A stretch of DNA of 64,000 nt from Niveispirillum sp. SYP-B3756 (GCF_009495745.1 NZ_WIDQ01000005.1:113201-177200), one strand, 5' to 3'; numbered from the stretch's first letter, positions 51,465 to 60,538 are shown. Notes: a model not told the origin generated them from the letters alone. Made by a program: numbers and translations.

Positions 51465-53219
51465 TCAATCAAGGCGCAGACGACGTTCGGCGAACCCATA
51501 GAGCGGCCGCCAGAGGATGCGGTTGAAGGCGATGACGAACAGCGACATCACGGCGATGCCCAACGCCACGCGCGGATAATCCCCGGCCTGGGTGGCGTTG
51601 GCGATATAGGCGCCAAGGCCGGTGGCCTGCAGATGCCGGTCGCCCCAGGAGACGACTTCCGTGACGATGCTGGCGTTCCACGACCCGCCGGAGGCCGTCA
51701 GGGCGCCGGTGACGTAATAGGGGAAGACACCGGGCAGGGCGACCTGTCGCCACCATTGCCAGCGGCGGATGCCGAAAATATGCGACGCCTCCCGCAGGTC
51801 GGTCGGCAGGGCGCTGGCCCCGGCGATGACATTGAACAGGATGTACCATTGCGTGCCCAGCACCATCAGCGGTGACAGCCAGATATCCGGGTTCAGGTGC
51901 AGCCCGGCGATGATCACCACCGCGAAGGGGAACAGCACATTGGCCGGAAAGGCCGCCAGGAACTGGGCCAGCGGCTGCAACCGTTCCGCCCAGGCCGGGC
52001 GCAGGCCGATCCAGACGCCGATCGGCACCCAGATCAGGCTGGCCAGGGCGATCAGCACCACCACCCGCAGCATGGTGGCCATCCCCAGCCCGAAGGTGGC
52101 CAGAATGTCCGCCAGGCTGAGTTCGGTCATGATGAAACGGGCAATCTGGATGCTGGCCGCCAGACAGCCCAGCAGCACCAGCCCGCCCCACAGCCGGTTC
52201 AGCAGGGGCGAGGGGGCGCGCTCGGCCACGGCGCGGCGCGGTCCCCTGGCCGGCCAGCGTTCCAGCAGGGCAATGGCCCCATCCAGCCAGCCCAGCGGGG
52301 CCAGCAGCATCCGCATGATTCGGGTGCGCCGCACCAGATCATACAGCCAGGAGCTTGGCCGCTGCTGCGAGGCCGTCTGTTCGAAACGGAACTTGTCCGC
52401 CCAGGCGACGATCGGCCGGAAGAACAACTGATCATAGAGCATGATCACCACGGCCATGCCGCCCACGGCCCAAGCGATGGCCATCATGTTCTTCTGGGCG
52501 ATGGCCAGGGCCAGCCAGGAACCGATACCGGGCAGAGTCACCGTGGTATCGCCGACGCTGATCGCCTCCGACGCCACCACGAAGAACCAGCCGCCCGACA
52601 TGGACATCATCATGTTCCAGACCAGCCCCGGCATGGCAAAGGGCAGTTCCAGCCGCAGAAAGCGCCGCCAGGGGGAGAAACCGAACTGCCACGTCACCTC
52701 TTCCAGATCATGGGGCAGGGTGCGCAGCGACTGATAGAAGCTGAAGGCCATGTTCCAGGCCTGGCTGGTGAAGATGGCGAAGATCGCCGCGCATTCCACG
52801 CCCAACTGCCGGCCCGGAAACAACCCCATGAAGAAGGTGACGGTGAAGGTGAGAAAGCCCAGCACCGGCACCGATTGCAGGATATCCAGCGCCGGAACGA
52901 TGATCAGTTCCGCCTTGCGGCTTTTGGCGGCCAGGGTGGCAATGGTGAAGGTGAAAAGCAGCGACACCGCCAGGGCCGCGAACATGCGCAGCACCGTGCG
53001 CAGGGAATAGGCCGGCAATTGCCAGGGATCGAGCTCCAGCGGCACTGTATCCAGGGCTGTTAGCGGCTGCCCCATCTGCCGGACACCCTGCACGACCAGC
53101 AGACCAATCACGGCCAGCAGCAGGAAGGCAACGATATCGGCCCAATAGGGAATGGCGCCGGGGCGGGCCACCTGCAGCACAGGCTGCGCCCGCTTCCCGT
53201 CAGGGGAAAGGAAGATCAT
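51465..53219 (-). CDS. ABC transporter permease, duplicated (two BPD domains)
   Basis: A 584-residue permease with two homologous halves, each with five or six helices and the EAA-type loop: FYQSLRTLPHDLEEVTWQFG in the first half and TDLREASHIFGIRRWQWWRQ in the second. Fusing both transmembrane subunits in one chain is a feature of the anion-type ABC branch with duplicated permease. The helices at residues 30-50 and 75-100 precede the first half. It forms a two-gene operon with the ATPase. A long untranslated leader with several hairpins precedes it. Confidence 0.9.
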   Translation of the reverse strand: MIFLSPDGKRAQPVLQVARPGAIPYWADIVAFLLLAVIGLLVVQGVRQMGQPLTALDTVPLELDPWQLPAYSLRTVLRMFAALAVSLLFTFTIATLAAKSRKAELIIVPALDILQSVPVLGFLTFTVTFFMGLFPGRQLGVECAAIFAIFTSQAWNMAFSFYQSLRTLPHDLEEVTWQFGFSPWRRFLRLELPFAMPGLVWNMMMSMSGGWFFVVASEAISVGDTTVTLPGIGSWLALAIAQKNMMAIAWAVGGMAVVIMLYDQLFFRPIVAWADKFRFEQTASQQRPSSWLYDLVRRTRIMRMLLAPLGWLDGAIALLERWPARGPRRAVAERAPSPLLNRLWGGLVLLGCLAASIQIARFIMTELSLADILATFGLGMATMLRVVVLIALASLIWVPIGVWIGLRPAWAERLQPLAQFLAAFPANVLFPFAVVIIAGLHLNPDIWLSPLMVLGTQWYILFNVIAGASALPTDLREASHIFGIRRWQWWRQVALPGVFPYYVTGALTASGGSWNASIVTEVVSWGDRHLQATGLGAYIANATQAGDYPRVALGIAVMSLFVIAFNRILWRPLYGFAERRLRLD

Positions 53220-53277
53220 GGTTACCTCCGGGGCATCCCGCCGGGCGGCAACCAGGGCGCCTTACGCCACCTGCCGC

Positions 53278-53369
53278 CATCCCTGCGGGATGCCTGTTCT
53301 ATCTCCGGGTCGACTGTCGCTGGACATGCGGGCGGTGTTCCCTTGTTCACCGGGACCGTGCATCACGGT
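53278..53369 (-). promoter_or_regulatory. Candidate structured 5' leader of the ABC operon
   Basis: In the 381-base gap upstream of the permease start, four short hairpins are packed within 92 bases: CATCCCTGCGGGATG (53278-53292), TGTC-GCTG-GACA (53315-53326), GGTG-10-CACC (53334-53351) and ACCGTGCATCACGGT (53355-53369). On the transcribed minus strand they lie about 60-150 bases before the start codon. This density suggests a regulatory RNA leader. It does not match any riboswitch class whose consensus I know. The rest of the gap shows only the terminator at 53506. Confidence 0.35.
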
Positions 53370-53505
53370 ACCGACGCTGAGGTGATTGATACGCCCTGTG
53401 GCGGCACGGGGCGAGGCTGCACAGGGTTACTTTCAGAGGCATGGCGTATCGCCCGTCTATACCAAGGTATATCCGGTCGCCGGCACCATGCGGACATGGC
53501 ATAAG

Positions 53506-53533
53506 GCCTGCGACGGGGCACCCCGTCGCAGGC
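53506..53533 (-). terminator. Hairpin downstream of the TonB receptor gene
   Basis: GCCTGCGACGGGG pairs perfectly with CCCCGTCGCAGGC around a CA loop, 13 bp. It lies 68 bases after the stop of the TonB-dependent receptor. No T-run is present on the minus strand. Confidence 0.6.
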
Positions 53534-53600
53534 TGGCAAAGGCACTTGTTTTACCTATACCGGGGCAGTCGCTGCAAAACCCGATCCCGCTGAGTTCTTC

Positions 53601-55922
53601 TCACCATTTCTTGCTGATACTGATACCATAGCTGATCGGGCGGCCATAGACGCGGTAATAGCTGCCCAATCCATCATTATTGGCATCGGTCAAATAACTC
53701 TTGTTGGTCAGGTTGCGACCCCACAGCGCCGACGTCCAGCCACCGTCATCCGATGTCAGGCTGATCCGGCCATTGAGCAGCCCGTAACCGTCCAGGTTGC
53801 GCAGGGCGGCATCTACCGGATTTTGCATCACAATGCGGTTGCTGCGGAAATTATAATCCAGCGCGATGCCGGCCATCAGGTCGCTGGTCAGCTCCCAATC
53901 ATAGGAGGCGGCGATATTGCCGCTCCAGCGCGGGGAAAAGTCGATCCGGCGATCCTTCCAGTTCAGCGGCTGGCTGTTGAAGGAGAAAATCTGCTTGTCA
54001 CTGTCGGTGACCTTGGCCTCCATATAACCGACGGAACCCTGCAGCGTCAGGCCGGGGAACGGCTTCAACACGGTTTCCAGTTCGACGCCATCATGGCGGG
54101 CCTTGCCGACATTGGTCAGACGGAAGATGAACTGGCCGGGCGTCAGCACGCTGGGCAGCGTGGTCAGTGCCTGCAAGTCCTTATGATCATAATGGAAGGC
54201 GGTCAGGTTCAGCATCAGCCGGTTTTCCAGCCAGGTGCTCTTCAGGCCTGCCTCATAAGACCAGACGATTTCTTCCTTATAGGGGGTGACATCGGCCGGT
54301 TCCTGCGGGAAGCCGCCAAAAACGCCGCCGGACTTGTAGCCACGGGCGATGGCAGCATAGGCCATCACTGATTTGTCGAACTTGTAGTCGGCCGACACCT
54401 TGCCCGACCAATGGTCCTTCAGCTTGGCGGTGGAATTCAGGTTACGCAACAGAACGACATTATCCTGGGGAAAATAGAAGGTACCGTCGCGGTACCGCGT
54501 TTCCTCGTCAGAATAGCGCAACGAAGCGGACAGGTTCAGTTGGTCATTGACCGCATAATCCACCTGCCCATAGAGCGCAGCATAGTCCGTTTCCTGCCGG
54601 TAACGCACATTGATGAAGGCATTTTCCTGGCGCACGCCCAGCGGCGCGAAGGAAAGGCCGACAATGGCGACATTGTCGCGCAGATCGGCAATGCGATGAC
54701 CCTTGTAGCTGTTATAGGCATAGATGGCGCCGGCCAGCCATTTGAACGGGCCGTCATCAGTGGACGTAAGGCGCAATTCCTGCGACATCTGCCGGATGGT
54801 CGCCGTATCATTCTGCTCCGCCAACCGCAGGTTGGTCGCATCATAATCGAAAAGCTGCTGGAAACCGAAACGGCTGACCCCGGTGATGGAGCTGAGCTTC
54901 ACCGTGTCGAAATCATAATCCAGCGACAGGGTGCCGCCCCATTCATGATTATCCAGCTTGTTTCCGGGAGAGGAGATGACACGTTTTCCATCATCCGACA
55001 CCAGGCTGGTGGGCAATGCACCCTTACCCCCGGTTATGATATTGTTGAACTGGGCAAAGTTCAGGCAGTTTTTATTATCCACCCGGCCGGCCAGCACGGG
55101 CGCGCAGAAATTCCCGTTGGCATCATAGGCGGCGGTCGCCGAGGCCAATGCGGTTTCCGACTGGTCGCGGTTAGCGAACAGTTTCAACACGCCCGTCAGG
55201 CGTTCACTGGGCTGGAACAGGGCCTGGATACGGCCGGACGTGCGGTCGGGCGCGCCATATTTGCCGCTGGCAACCGGGGTACGCTGCCAGCCGCTGCCGC
55301 CTTCCTGGGTGGCGGCCACACGCAGGGCGAAATTATCCGAGACCGGTACCGATTGCGCCGCTTCCAACCGATATTCATTCCAGCGGCCATAATCGGAACT
55401 GAAATAGCCGTCGCTGGCCCCCAATTCCGGCCGGCGCGACAAGATTTTCACCGCACCACCGGTGGTGTTGCGCCCATAAAGACCGCCCTGCGGCCCCTTC
55501 AATACTTCCACCCGCTCCAGATCATACATGGTGCCGCCGCCCATGACGGAGGAGCTTTGGTAAATATCATCGATATAAATGGCGGTCGCCGGGTTATTGT
55601 TGGCATTGTAATCAAACAAGGCCACACCACGAATAACCCAGGTGGGGGCGCCGCCCCCCTTGTCGGCCTGGATCTGCACATTGGGGATCAGCGCCCCCAC
55701 CTGATCCACCGTAACAGCGCCGGCATCCTTCAGCGTGTCGCCCCGGAAGGCGCTGATCGCCACCGGCACATCCTGCAGGTTCTGGGCGCGGCGCTGCGCT
55801 GTCACCACGATTTCATCAATGCCCGCCTCGTCGGCCAGGGCGGTGCCCGCCGGCAGGGCCAGCGCCACCAGTGAACAACAAAGCCCAAGACCAGCCGTGA
55901 AAGGATGCTTCAGTGTCATCAT
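53601..55922 (-). CDS. TonB-dependent outer-membrane receptor
   Basis: About 773 residues. MMTLKHPFTAGLGLCCSLVA followed by LALPAGTALA is the signal peptide. The TonB box is DEIVVTAQRRAQNLQDVPVA, the plug spans about residues 35-160 (VERVEVLKGPQGGLYGRNTT, a hallmark), and the 22-strand barrel ends GRPISYGISISKKW with a terminal aromatic residue. This plug type is found in receptors for sugars, aromatic compounds and siderophores in sphingomonads and relatives. GGGAG precedes two adjacent ATGs (55922, 55919). A 19-bp operator-like site lies about 230 bases upstream, linking it to the divergent tetR gene and the catabolic operon. Confidence 0.93.
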   Translation of the reverse strand: MMTLKHPFTAGLGLCCSLVALALPAGTALADEAGIDEIVVTAQRRAQNLQDVPVAISAFRGDTLKDAGAVTVDQVGALIPNVQIQADKGGGAPTWVIRGVALFDYNANNNPATAIYIDDIYQSSSVMGGGTMYDLERVEVLKGPQGGLYGRNTTGGAVKILSRRPELGASDGYFSSDYGRWNEYRLEAAQSVPVSDNFALRVAATQEGGSGWQRTPVASGKYGAPDRTSGRIQALFQPSERLTGVLKLFANRDQSETALASATAAYDANGNFCAPVLAGRVDNKNCLNFAQFNNIITGGKGALPTSLVSDDGKRVISSPGNKLDNHEWGGTLSLDYDFDTVKLSSITGVSRFGFQQLFDYDATNLRLAEQNDTATIRQMSQELRLTSTDDGPFKWLAGAIYAYNSYKGHRIADLRDNVAIVGLSFAPLGVRQENAFINVRYRQETDYAALYGQVDYAVNDQLNLSASLRYSDEETRYRDGTFYFPQDNVVLLRNLNSTAKLKDHWSGKVSADYKFDKSVMAYAAIARGYKSGGVFGGFPQEPADVTPYKEEIVWSYEAGLKSTWLENRLMLNLTAFHYDHKDLQALTTLPSVLTPGQFIFRLTNVGKARHDGVELETVLKPFPGLTLQGSVGYMEAKVTDSDKQIFSFNSQPLNWKDRRIDFSPRWSGNIAASYDWELTSDLMAGIALDYNFRSNRIVMQNPVDAALRNLDGYGLLNGRISLTSDDGGWTSALWGRNLTNKSYLTDANNDGLGSYYRVYGRPISYGISISKKW

Positions 55923-56152
55923 GTTCTCCCTTGACCCTGACATGGGTCGGGCATGGGACGACCAGCGGCGTCACCGGCAAGGTGGCAGCAACCGGCATTG
56001 CCCAGCGCCGCAAAAGGCGGGGCAATAAGTGCCGTCATGCGACAAGGGGCTTCATCCCCCCATCGCCTATCCATGTTACCGAACCCGTTGTGAACGGACC
56101 CCCCGCCTGTCACCAGGCACCAAACCGGAAGGTCAAACCCTGTCCAAAAATT

Positions 56153-56171
56153 TTTGGTCGATTGACCATTT
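56153..56171. promoter_or_regulatory. TetR-type operator candidate, site 1
   Basis: TTTGGTCGATTGACCATTT, a near-perfect inverted repeat (TGGTC-GATT-GACCA), upstream of the TonB receptor gene. It matches the three other sites at 56396, 57200 and 57399 in length, spacing and most positions. Confidence 0.6.
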
Positions 56172-56395
56172 TTCGTCCCTTAGAGCGACTGATTTCCCTG
56201 TCGATGTCAAGCAGGTTTTTTAAAATTTTCGATATTCGATATGACGCTCTGCCTTCAGAAACATAATATTATTAAATATCAATCACTTAAATTCCTACTT
56301 CGCTTGTGGTTTATCCTGGCTGCCGGTACAAACGCGGCCTGTAAACGCTCCGACCTGCCCACCGAATCCCCCCCGGCAGCCTGATCGATATCGGG

Positions 56396-56414
56396 TTTAG
56401 TCAGATGATCAAAA
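56396..56414. promoter_or_regulatory. TetR-type operator candidate, site 2
   Basis: TTTAGTCAGATGATCAAAA, 54 bases upstream of the tetR start at 56468, well placed for autoregulation. The right half ATGATCAAAA is identical to that of site 3. Confidence 0.65.
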
Positions 56415-56467
56415 CTGATTGACGCTATCTTGACCACGACCTACCATCAAGATGGCAGGGTGCAACC

Positions 56468-57157
56468 ATGCGCGAACCTTGGCCGTTCCAGGGATATGGT
56501 ACCGCGCTGGCCCCGGCCACCGCAGGGACGATCCAGATTTTTCAGTCGGTTACGGGAATTGACGTGGCAGCAAAAACAAAAAGCGAAGTCACCAAAGACA
56601 GCATCATGGCCGCCGCCATCGCGGTGATCGCCAAGGAAGGGGTGCAGGGCGCCACCACGCGCAAGATCGCGGCCCAGGCGGGCATCAATCTGGGCTCGCT
56701 GCATTACCATTTCGAGGGCAAGGACGCGATGTTGCTCAGCGTGCTGAGTTATCTGATCGAAAGCTCCCGCGCCGCACTCACCAGCTATTTCACCGAAACG
56801 GAGCCGCTGGCCGACCGGATCGAACATCTGATGGTGTTTATCCGAGGCGCGGTGGAACGCCACCCGGAACAGCAGATCGCCCTGTTCAACCTCACTCTCT
56901 ATGCGCTGAGCACCTCGGGTTCCGAGTGGCTGGCCAAGAAAAAATATGAGGAATATTTGGGGCTTTACCGCGATGCGCTGAATGATGCCAGCGATGTGCG
57001 CGACGGAACGCTGAAGCCCGATATTGAAGCCCTGGCAAATTTCATCTTCACCGGATTCGTCGGCATCCTGATGCAATGGCTGGCCACGGCCAATGGTTTC
57101 CGCGCCCGCCAGGCTGTGCAGACATTGGTGATGGCGGCGCGCAAAACCTTCCTGTAA
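56468..57157 (+). CDS. TetR-family regulator (paralogue 1)
   Basis: Up to 229 residues. The helix-turn-helix is ATTRKIAAQAGINLGSLHYH-FEGKDAMLLSV, and the ligand domain includes ALFNLTLYALSTSGSEWLAK and a late FTGFVGILMQWLATANGFRA. The first 32 residues look non-native; a GTG at 56564 (VAAKTKSEVTKDS) would give a standard N-terminus and may be the true start. It is strikingly similar to the regulator at 62010-62660 along its whole length. The operator-like site 54 bases upstream of 56468 and the site before the TonB gene suggest it controls itself and the receptor. Confidence 0.9.
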   Translation: MREPWPFQGYGTALAPATAGTIQIFQSVTGIDVAAKTKSEVTKDSIMAAAIAVIAKEGVQGATTRKIAAQAGINLGSLHYHFEGKDAMLLSVLSYLIESSRAALTSYFTETEPLADRIEHLMVFIRGAVERHPEQQIALFNLTLYALSTSGSEWLAKKKYEEYLGLYRDALNDASDVRDGTLKPDIEALANFIFTGFVGILMQWLATANGFRARQAVQTLVMAARKTFL

Positions 57158-57199
57158 AGGCCCGGCCCGCCCGGCGGTCGCCCATCCCCACAGAGAAAA

Positions 57200-57218
57200 T
57201 TTGGTCATATGATCAAAA
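57200..57218. promoter_or_regulatory. TetR-type operator candidate, site 3
   Basis: TTTGGTCATATGATCAAAA, the most symmetrical copy (TTTGRTCAT half-sites), 42 bases after the tetR stop and upstream of the MFS-ALDH-amidase genes. Confidence 0.6.
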
Positions 57219-57398
57219 TTTTCCTGCATCCTGAAAAGCGATACCAGCGTTCGGCATCGCTTTGATTTTTCCGGAAGATTTCTTCACCTACCCTTCTTTT
57301 TTAGCCAGAAAACCCCACAAATTGGTCGCTGAAAGTCCATTCGACTTGTATATTTCCGCTTGACAGCGGCGTGGTTATCTGGCGGCCTTAAGGCATAA

Positions 57399-57417
57399 TT
57401 TAGTCATCCGATCAAAT
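57399..57417. promoter_or_regulatory. TetR-type operator candidate, site 4
   Basis: TTTAGTCATCCGATCAAAT, about 200 bases downstream of site 3 and the closest copy to the operon starting at 57751. Two sites could allow looping or cooperative repression. Confidence 0.55.
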
Positions 57418-57750
57418 ACGGATGCAAGTACAGGGAAGGCTTGGGAACAAGGCCGTCAAGGCCGACCAGCCGGACATTTGGTTGAAACCGCGCGGGTGCC
57501 CTGCACCCGCCACCGTTTGCTGTTTTCCGCGCAGGCGCCGCAAGGCGTCGCCGAGAAGCCTTTTGTTGCGCCTTCACCGGCAGCGACGGGGGGATTCCAG
57601 CGGGCCGGCGGCGGGTACCGTCTGGGAGATGTTTCATGGAACCGCTCTGCACCCCCCTCCTGTCACTCCATCACGGCCCATGGCGGCCACTTGGTCTCTG
57701 AAAAACAGCCCCAAGCCCTGTTACGCCTGCCTGAAAGGCTGCCCCCCGTG

Positions 57751-58905
57751 ATGGTTTCCACCTCCCTCCCAACATCCAACGCTGCTGCCCGCCCGCTGCT
57801 GGCGGTCACCGTGTTCGGTTTCATCGGCCCCTTCATCTTCCTGGTTTCACCGGTGATCGCCGGCCAGTTGGCGCTGCAATGGCAGTGGCCGGCGGGTGAT
57901 ATCGGCCTCTTGATGGCGGCAGAGCTGGCCGGCGCTTCGCTGGTCACCTTCCCTGCCATCCTGTTGCTGCGCCGCCTGCCCTGGCGCCCGTTGACGCTGG
58001 TGGCCGGGCTGGTCTTCGCCCTGCTCTCCCTGGCATCCGCCTTTGTGGCGATGGGCAGCGGGGCGCTGGGCTGGATGCTGGGGCTGCGTTTCCTGGGTGG
58101 GGCCGCCGGTGGTGTGCTCTCCGTGGTCAGCGTGATGGCGGCGGGGGCCTATGTCGCGCCGCACCGGGCCTTTGCCTGCTGGGCCGCCGGCCAGACGGTC
58201 AGTGCGGCGCTGGGTCTGCTGCTGCTACCGCTGCTGTTCAACGTCACCGGGCTGGCCGGGCTTTACGGGGTGCTGGCCCTGGTCACCCTGCTGGCCATGG
58301 CCACCCTGGGCGGCCTGCCCGACCATTGGCAGACGCCGCCGGCCGATCTGTCCGCCAGCCGCAGCGGTGCTGCCGGGCTGAGCCTGCTGGCCATCTTCGG
58401 CTATTTCACCGCCGTCAGCGGCGCCTGGGCCTTTGTCGGGGTGCCGGGGGCCGAGCTGGGATTGTCGGAACCGCAGATCGGCACGCTGACGGCCGTGGCC
58501 ATGTTCACCGCAGTGATCGGATCGGCCGCCGCCTCCATGGTGGAAAATGGCCCGCTGCGCACGCCTTCCACCCTGACGGTGTTTGTGCTGTTGCTGCTGT
58601 GCCTGGGGCTGATCTCCAGAACCGGCACATTGTCGCTCTATATCGTCGCCGTCATCGCCTTTCAGCTCTGCTGGTCATTCCTAGTGCCGATGCTGCTGGC
58701 CACGCTGGCCGATAATGACAGCAAAGGCACCCTGATGATCTTCTCCAACATGATCATCGGCGGGGGTGCCGCCCTGGGGCCACTGGTTAGCGGCTATGCC
58801 CTGGAACATAGCGGCCATTATGCCGATGTCGCCTTGCTGGGCGGCCTGCTGCTGCTGCTGGCGGCCGCCAGCTTCCTGATTGCCCGTATCCGGGGCCACC
58901 GCTAA
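57751..58905 (+). CDS. MFS transporter of the catabolic island
   Basis: A 384-residue major facilitator with about twelve helices, starting MVSTSLPTSNAAARPLLAVT. The frame is open upstream but the added sequence is not membrane protein-like. LRFLGGAAGGVLSVVSVMAA and HRAFACWAAGQTVSAALGLL fill the first half, and NMIIGGGAALGPLVSGYALE the last. Classic MFS loop motifs are weak. It leads a run of five genes in the same direction and probably imports the compound processed by the downstream enzymes. Confidence 0.82.
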   Translation: MVSTSLPTSNAAARPLLAVTVFGFIGPFIFLVSPVIAGQLALQWQWPAGDIGLLMAAELAGASLVTFPAILLLRRLPWRPLTLVAGLVFALLSLASAFVAMGSGALGWMLGLRFLGGAAGGVLSVVSVMAAGAYVAPHRAFACWAAGQTVSAALGLLLLPLLFNVTGLAGLYGVLALVTLLAMATLGGLPDHWQTPPADLSASRSGAAGLSLLAIFGYFTAVSGAWAFVGVPGAELGLSEPQIGTLTAVAMFTAVIGSAAASMVENGPLRTPSTLTVFVLLLLCLGLISRTGTLSLYIVAVIAFQLCWSFLVPMLLATLADNDSKGTLMIFSNMIIGGGAALGPLVSGYALEHSGHYADVALLGGLLLLLAAASFLIARIRGHR

Positions 58906-58957
58906 AGCCGCCCCCTCCCTCAACCGAACCTGCCACCCCATCGCCGGGAAACCAACC

Positions 58958-60379
58958 ATGTCCTCGCCCCTTCAAAGCTATATCGACGGACGCTGGCTGC
59001 TGCCGACGAACCCGAATATCATCGATGTGATCAATCCCGCCACCGGTCAGCCCTGCGCCAAGGTGGCGCTGGCCGGCCCGGCAGAGGTGGATCAGGCGGT
59101 ATCCGCCGCCAGGCAGGCCTTCCAGGGTTTCGCCAGCAGCACGCGCCAGGAACGGCTGGACCTGCTGTCCGCCATCCTGGCCGCCTATGGGGCGCGGATG
59201 GCGGACATTGGCGATGCCATTCGCCAGGAAATGGGGGCACCGCAGGGCTTTGCCCGGCAGGCGCAGGCCGGCATCGGTGCCGCCCATCTGGCCCAGACCA
59301 TAGAAACGCTGCGCCATTTCAACTTTGAGGAAGAGCGCCCCAACCTGCGCATCGTGCGGGAGCCGATCGGCGTTGCCGGGTTGATCACCCCCTGGAACTG
59401 GCCGATGAACCAGATCATCTGTAAGGTGGCCCCTGCCCTGGCGGTCGGCTGCGCGGTGGTGCTGAAGCCCAGCGAACTGGCCCCTTTGAGCGCCACCCTG
59501 TTTGCCGAGATCATGCATCAGGCCGGCGTGCCGGCGGGCCTGTTCAATCTGGTGCATGGCGATGGGCCGAGGGTGGGCCAGGCCATTGCCCGCCATCCCG
59601 ACATTGAATTGGTGTCCTTCACCGGGTCCACCCGCGCCGGCATCGATGTGGCCCGGCTGGCAGCCGATACGGTGAAGCGCGTCTCCCAGGAACTGGGCGG
59701 CAAATCCGCCAATATCCTGCTGCCGGACGCTGATTTCCCGGCCGCCGTGGCCGGCGGCGTGCGCCATTGCTTCTCCAACAGCGGCCAATCCTGCAACGCC
59801 CCCACCCGGATGCTGGTGCCGGAAGACCGTTATGCCGAGGTGGCAGCAATCGCCGCCGCCACGGCCAACGCCATCAAGGTGGGCGACCCGCTGGACCCGG
59901 TGACGGAGCTGGGCCCGGTCTCCAACGCCAACCAGTTCGCCAAGATCCGCCGGCTGATCCAGACCGGCATCGCCGAGGGGGCGGAACTGCTGGCCGGCGG
60001 GCCGGAAATGCCGGCGGGCCTGTCGCAGGGCTTCTATATCCGCCCCACCGTGTTCGGCCGGGTAACCCCCGCCATGACGGTCAGCCGGGAGGAGATATTC
60101 GGCCCCGTCCTGTCCATCCTGACCTATCGGGATGAGGAAGAGGCCATCGCCATGGCCAATGACACGGTCTATGGGCTGGCCGCCTATGTGCAATCGGGCG
60201 ATCCGGCGCGTGCGCTGGCTGTCGGCCGTCGCCTGCAGGCCGGCACCGTCTATCTCAACAGCCCGGAATGGAGCCCGGCGGTCCCGTTCGGTGGCTACAA
60301 GCAATCGGGCAATGGCCGCGAATATGCGGAATTCGGTCTGGCCGAATTCCTGGAGATCAAGGGCATCGCCAGCCGCTGA
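58958..60379 (+). CDS. NAD(P)-dependent aldehyde dehydrogenase
   Basis: A 473-residue ALDH. GVAGLITPWNWPMNQIICKV and VVLKPSELAPLS bind the cofactor; the general base lies in SQELGGKSANILLPDAD; the catalytic Cys279 is in FSNSGQSCNAPTRMLVP; the C-terminal marks are EEIFGPVLSI and PFGGYKQSGNGRE. Start at 58958 (MSSPLQSYIDGRW) fits the family. It would oxidise the aldehyde made by the amine oxidase encoded downstream. It lies 52 bases after the MFS gene, and its stop is five bases before structured element B. Confidence 0.93.
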   Translation: MSSPLQSYIDGRWLLPTNPNIIDVINPATGQPCAKVALAGPAEVDQAVSAARQAFQGFASSTRQERLDLLSAILAAYGARMADIGDAIRQEMGAPQGFARQAQAGIGAAHLAQTIETLRHFNFEEERPNLRIVREPIGVAGLITPWNWPMNQIICKVAPALAVGCAVVLKPSELAPLSATLFAEIMHQAGVPAGLFNLVHGDGPRVGQAIARHPDIELVSFTGSTRAGIDVARLAADTVKRVSQELGGKSANILLPDADFPAAVAGGVRHCFSNSGQSCNAPTRMLVPEDRYAEVAAIAAATANAIKVGDPLDPVTELGPVSNANQFAKIRRLIQTGIAEGAELLAGGPEMPAGLSQGFYIRPTVFGRVTPAMTVSREEIFGPVLSILTYRDEEEAIAMANDTVYGLAAYVQSGDPARALAVGRRLQAGTVYLNSPEWSPAVPFGGYKQSGNGREYAEFGLAEFLEIKGIASR

Positions 60380-60383
60380 TACC

Positions 60384-60538
60384 AATCTCCCTTGATCGTG
60401 ACCGATCCAGGGAGATTTTGCGCTCCCTCAATCGCCGGGCGCTGCCTCCGGCAGCTTGGCTTGACAGCGGGCATGTGCCCGCGGGCCGGCAGTCGCCGGC
60501 CTCCAACCCGCCTAAAGGTCAACCTTCAGGCGGGTTGG
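60384..60538. repeat. Structured intergenic element, copy B (five hairpins)
   Basis: HP1 at 60384-60417 (AATCTCCCTTGATC pairing with GATCCAGGGAGATT, one mismatch); core CTCAATCGCCGG; HP2 GCTGCC-TCC-GGCAGC; the shared CAGCTTGGCT; HP3 GCGGGC-ATGT-GCCCGC; HP4 GGCCGG-CAGTCG-CCGGCC; HP5 at 60503-60538, a 17-bp stem with one mismatch and the same GGTCAACC tip as copy A. Stem sequences differ from copy A but pairing is kept. It sits between the aldehyde dehydrogenase and amidase genes of one operon, so the transcript must pass through it. Confidence 0.75.

Larger units (their letters stand above)
55923..56467. other. Divergent gap between TonB receptor and tetR
   Basis: A 545-base region with both promoters. 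The part 56140-56300 is strongly AT-rich, unlike the genes. It contains operator sites 1 and 2. No frame in it resembles a gene. Confidence 0.6.
57158..57750. other. 593-base gap before the catabolic operon
   Basis: Contains operator sites 3 and 4 in an AT-rich segment (57190-57420), then about 330 bases of GC-rich sequence up to the MFS start. The latter includes small hairpins such as GCGGGTG-CCCTG-CACCCGC near 57490-57510 and would be a long untranslated leader. Frames through it have no protein-like composition. Confidence 0.5.

Noticed and set aside
51897-53063. Plus-strand frame opposite the ABC permease
   Set aside because: The product is almost entirely Gln, His, Gly, Pro and Arg without structure; the minus strand is a clear permease.
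53220-53600. Known riboswitch (M-box, manganese, guanidine-I, TPP, cobalamin) upstream of the ABC operon
   Set aside because: None of the conserved core sequences of these classes is present, so only a generic structured leader is reported.
57422-57750. Possible gene in the leader before the MFS transporter
   Set aside because: Frames here have Arg/Pro/Cys-rich products with no ribosome site and no motif; the region is better read as untranslated.
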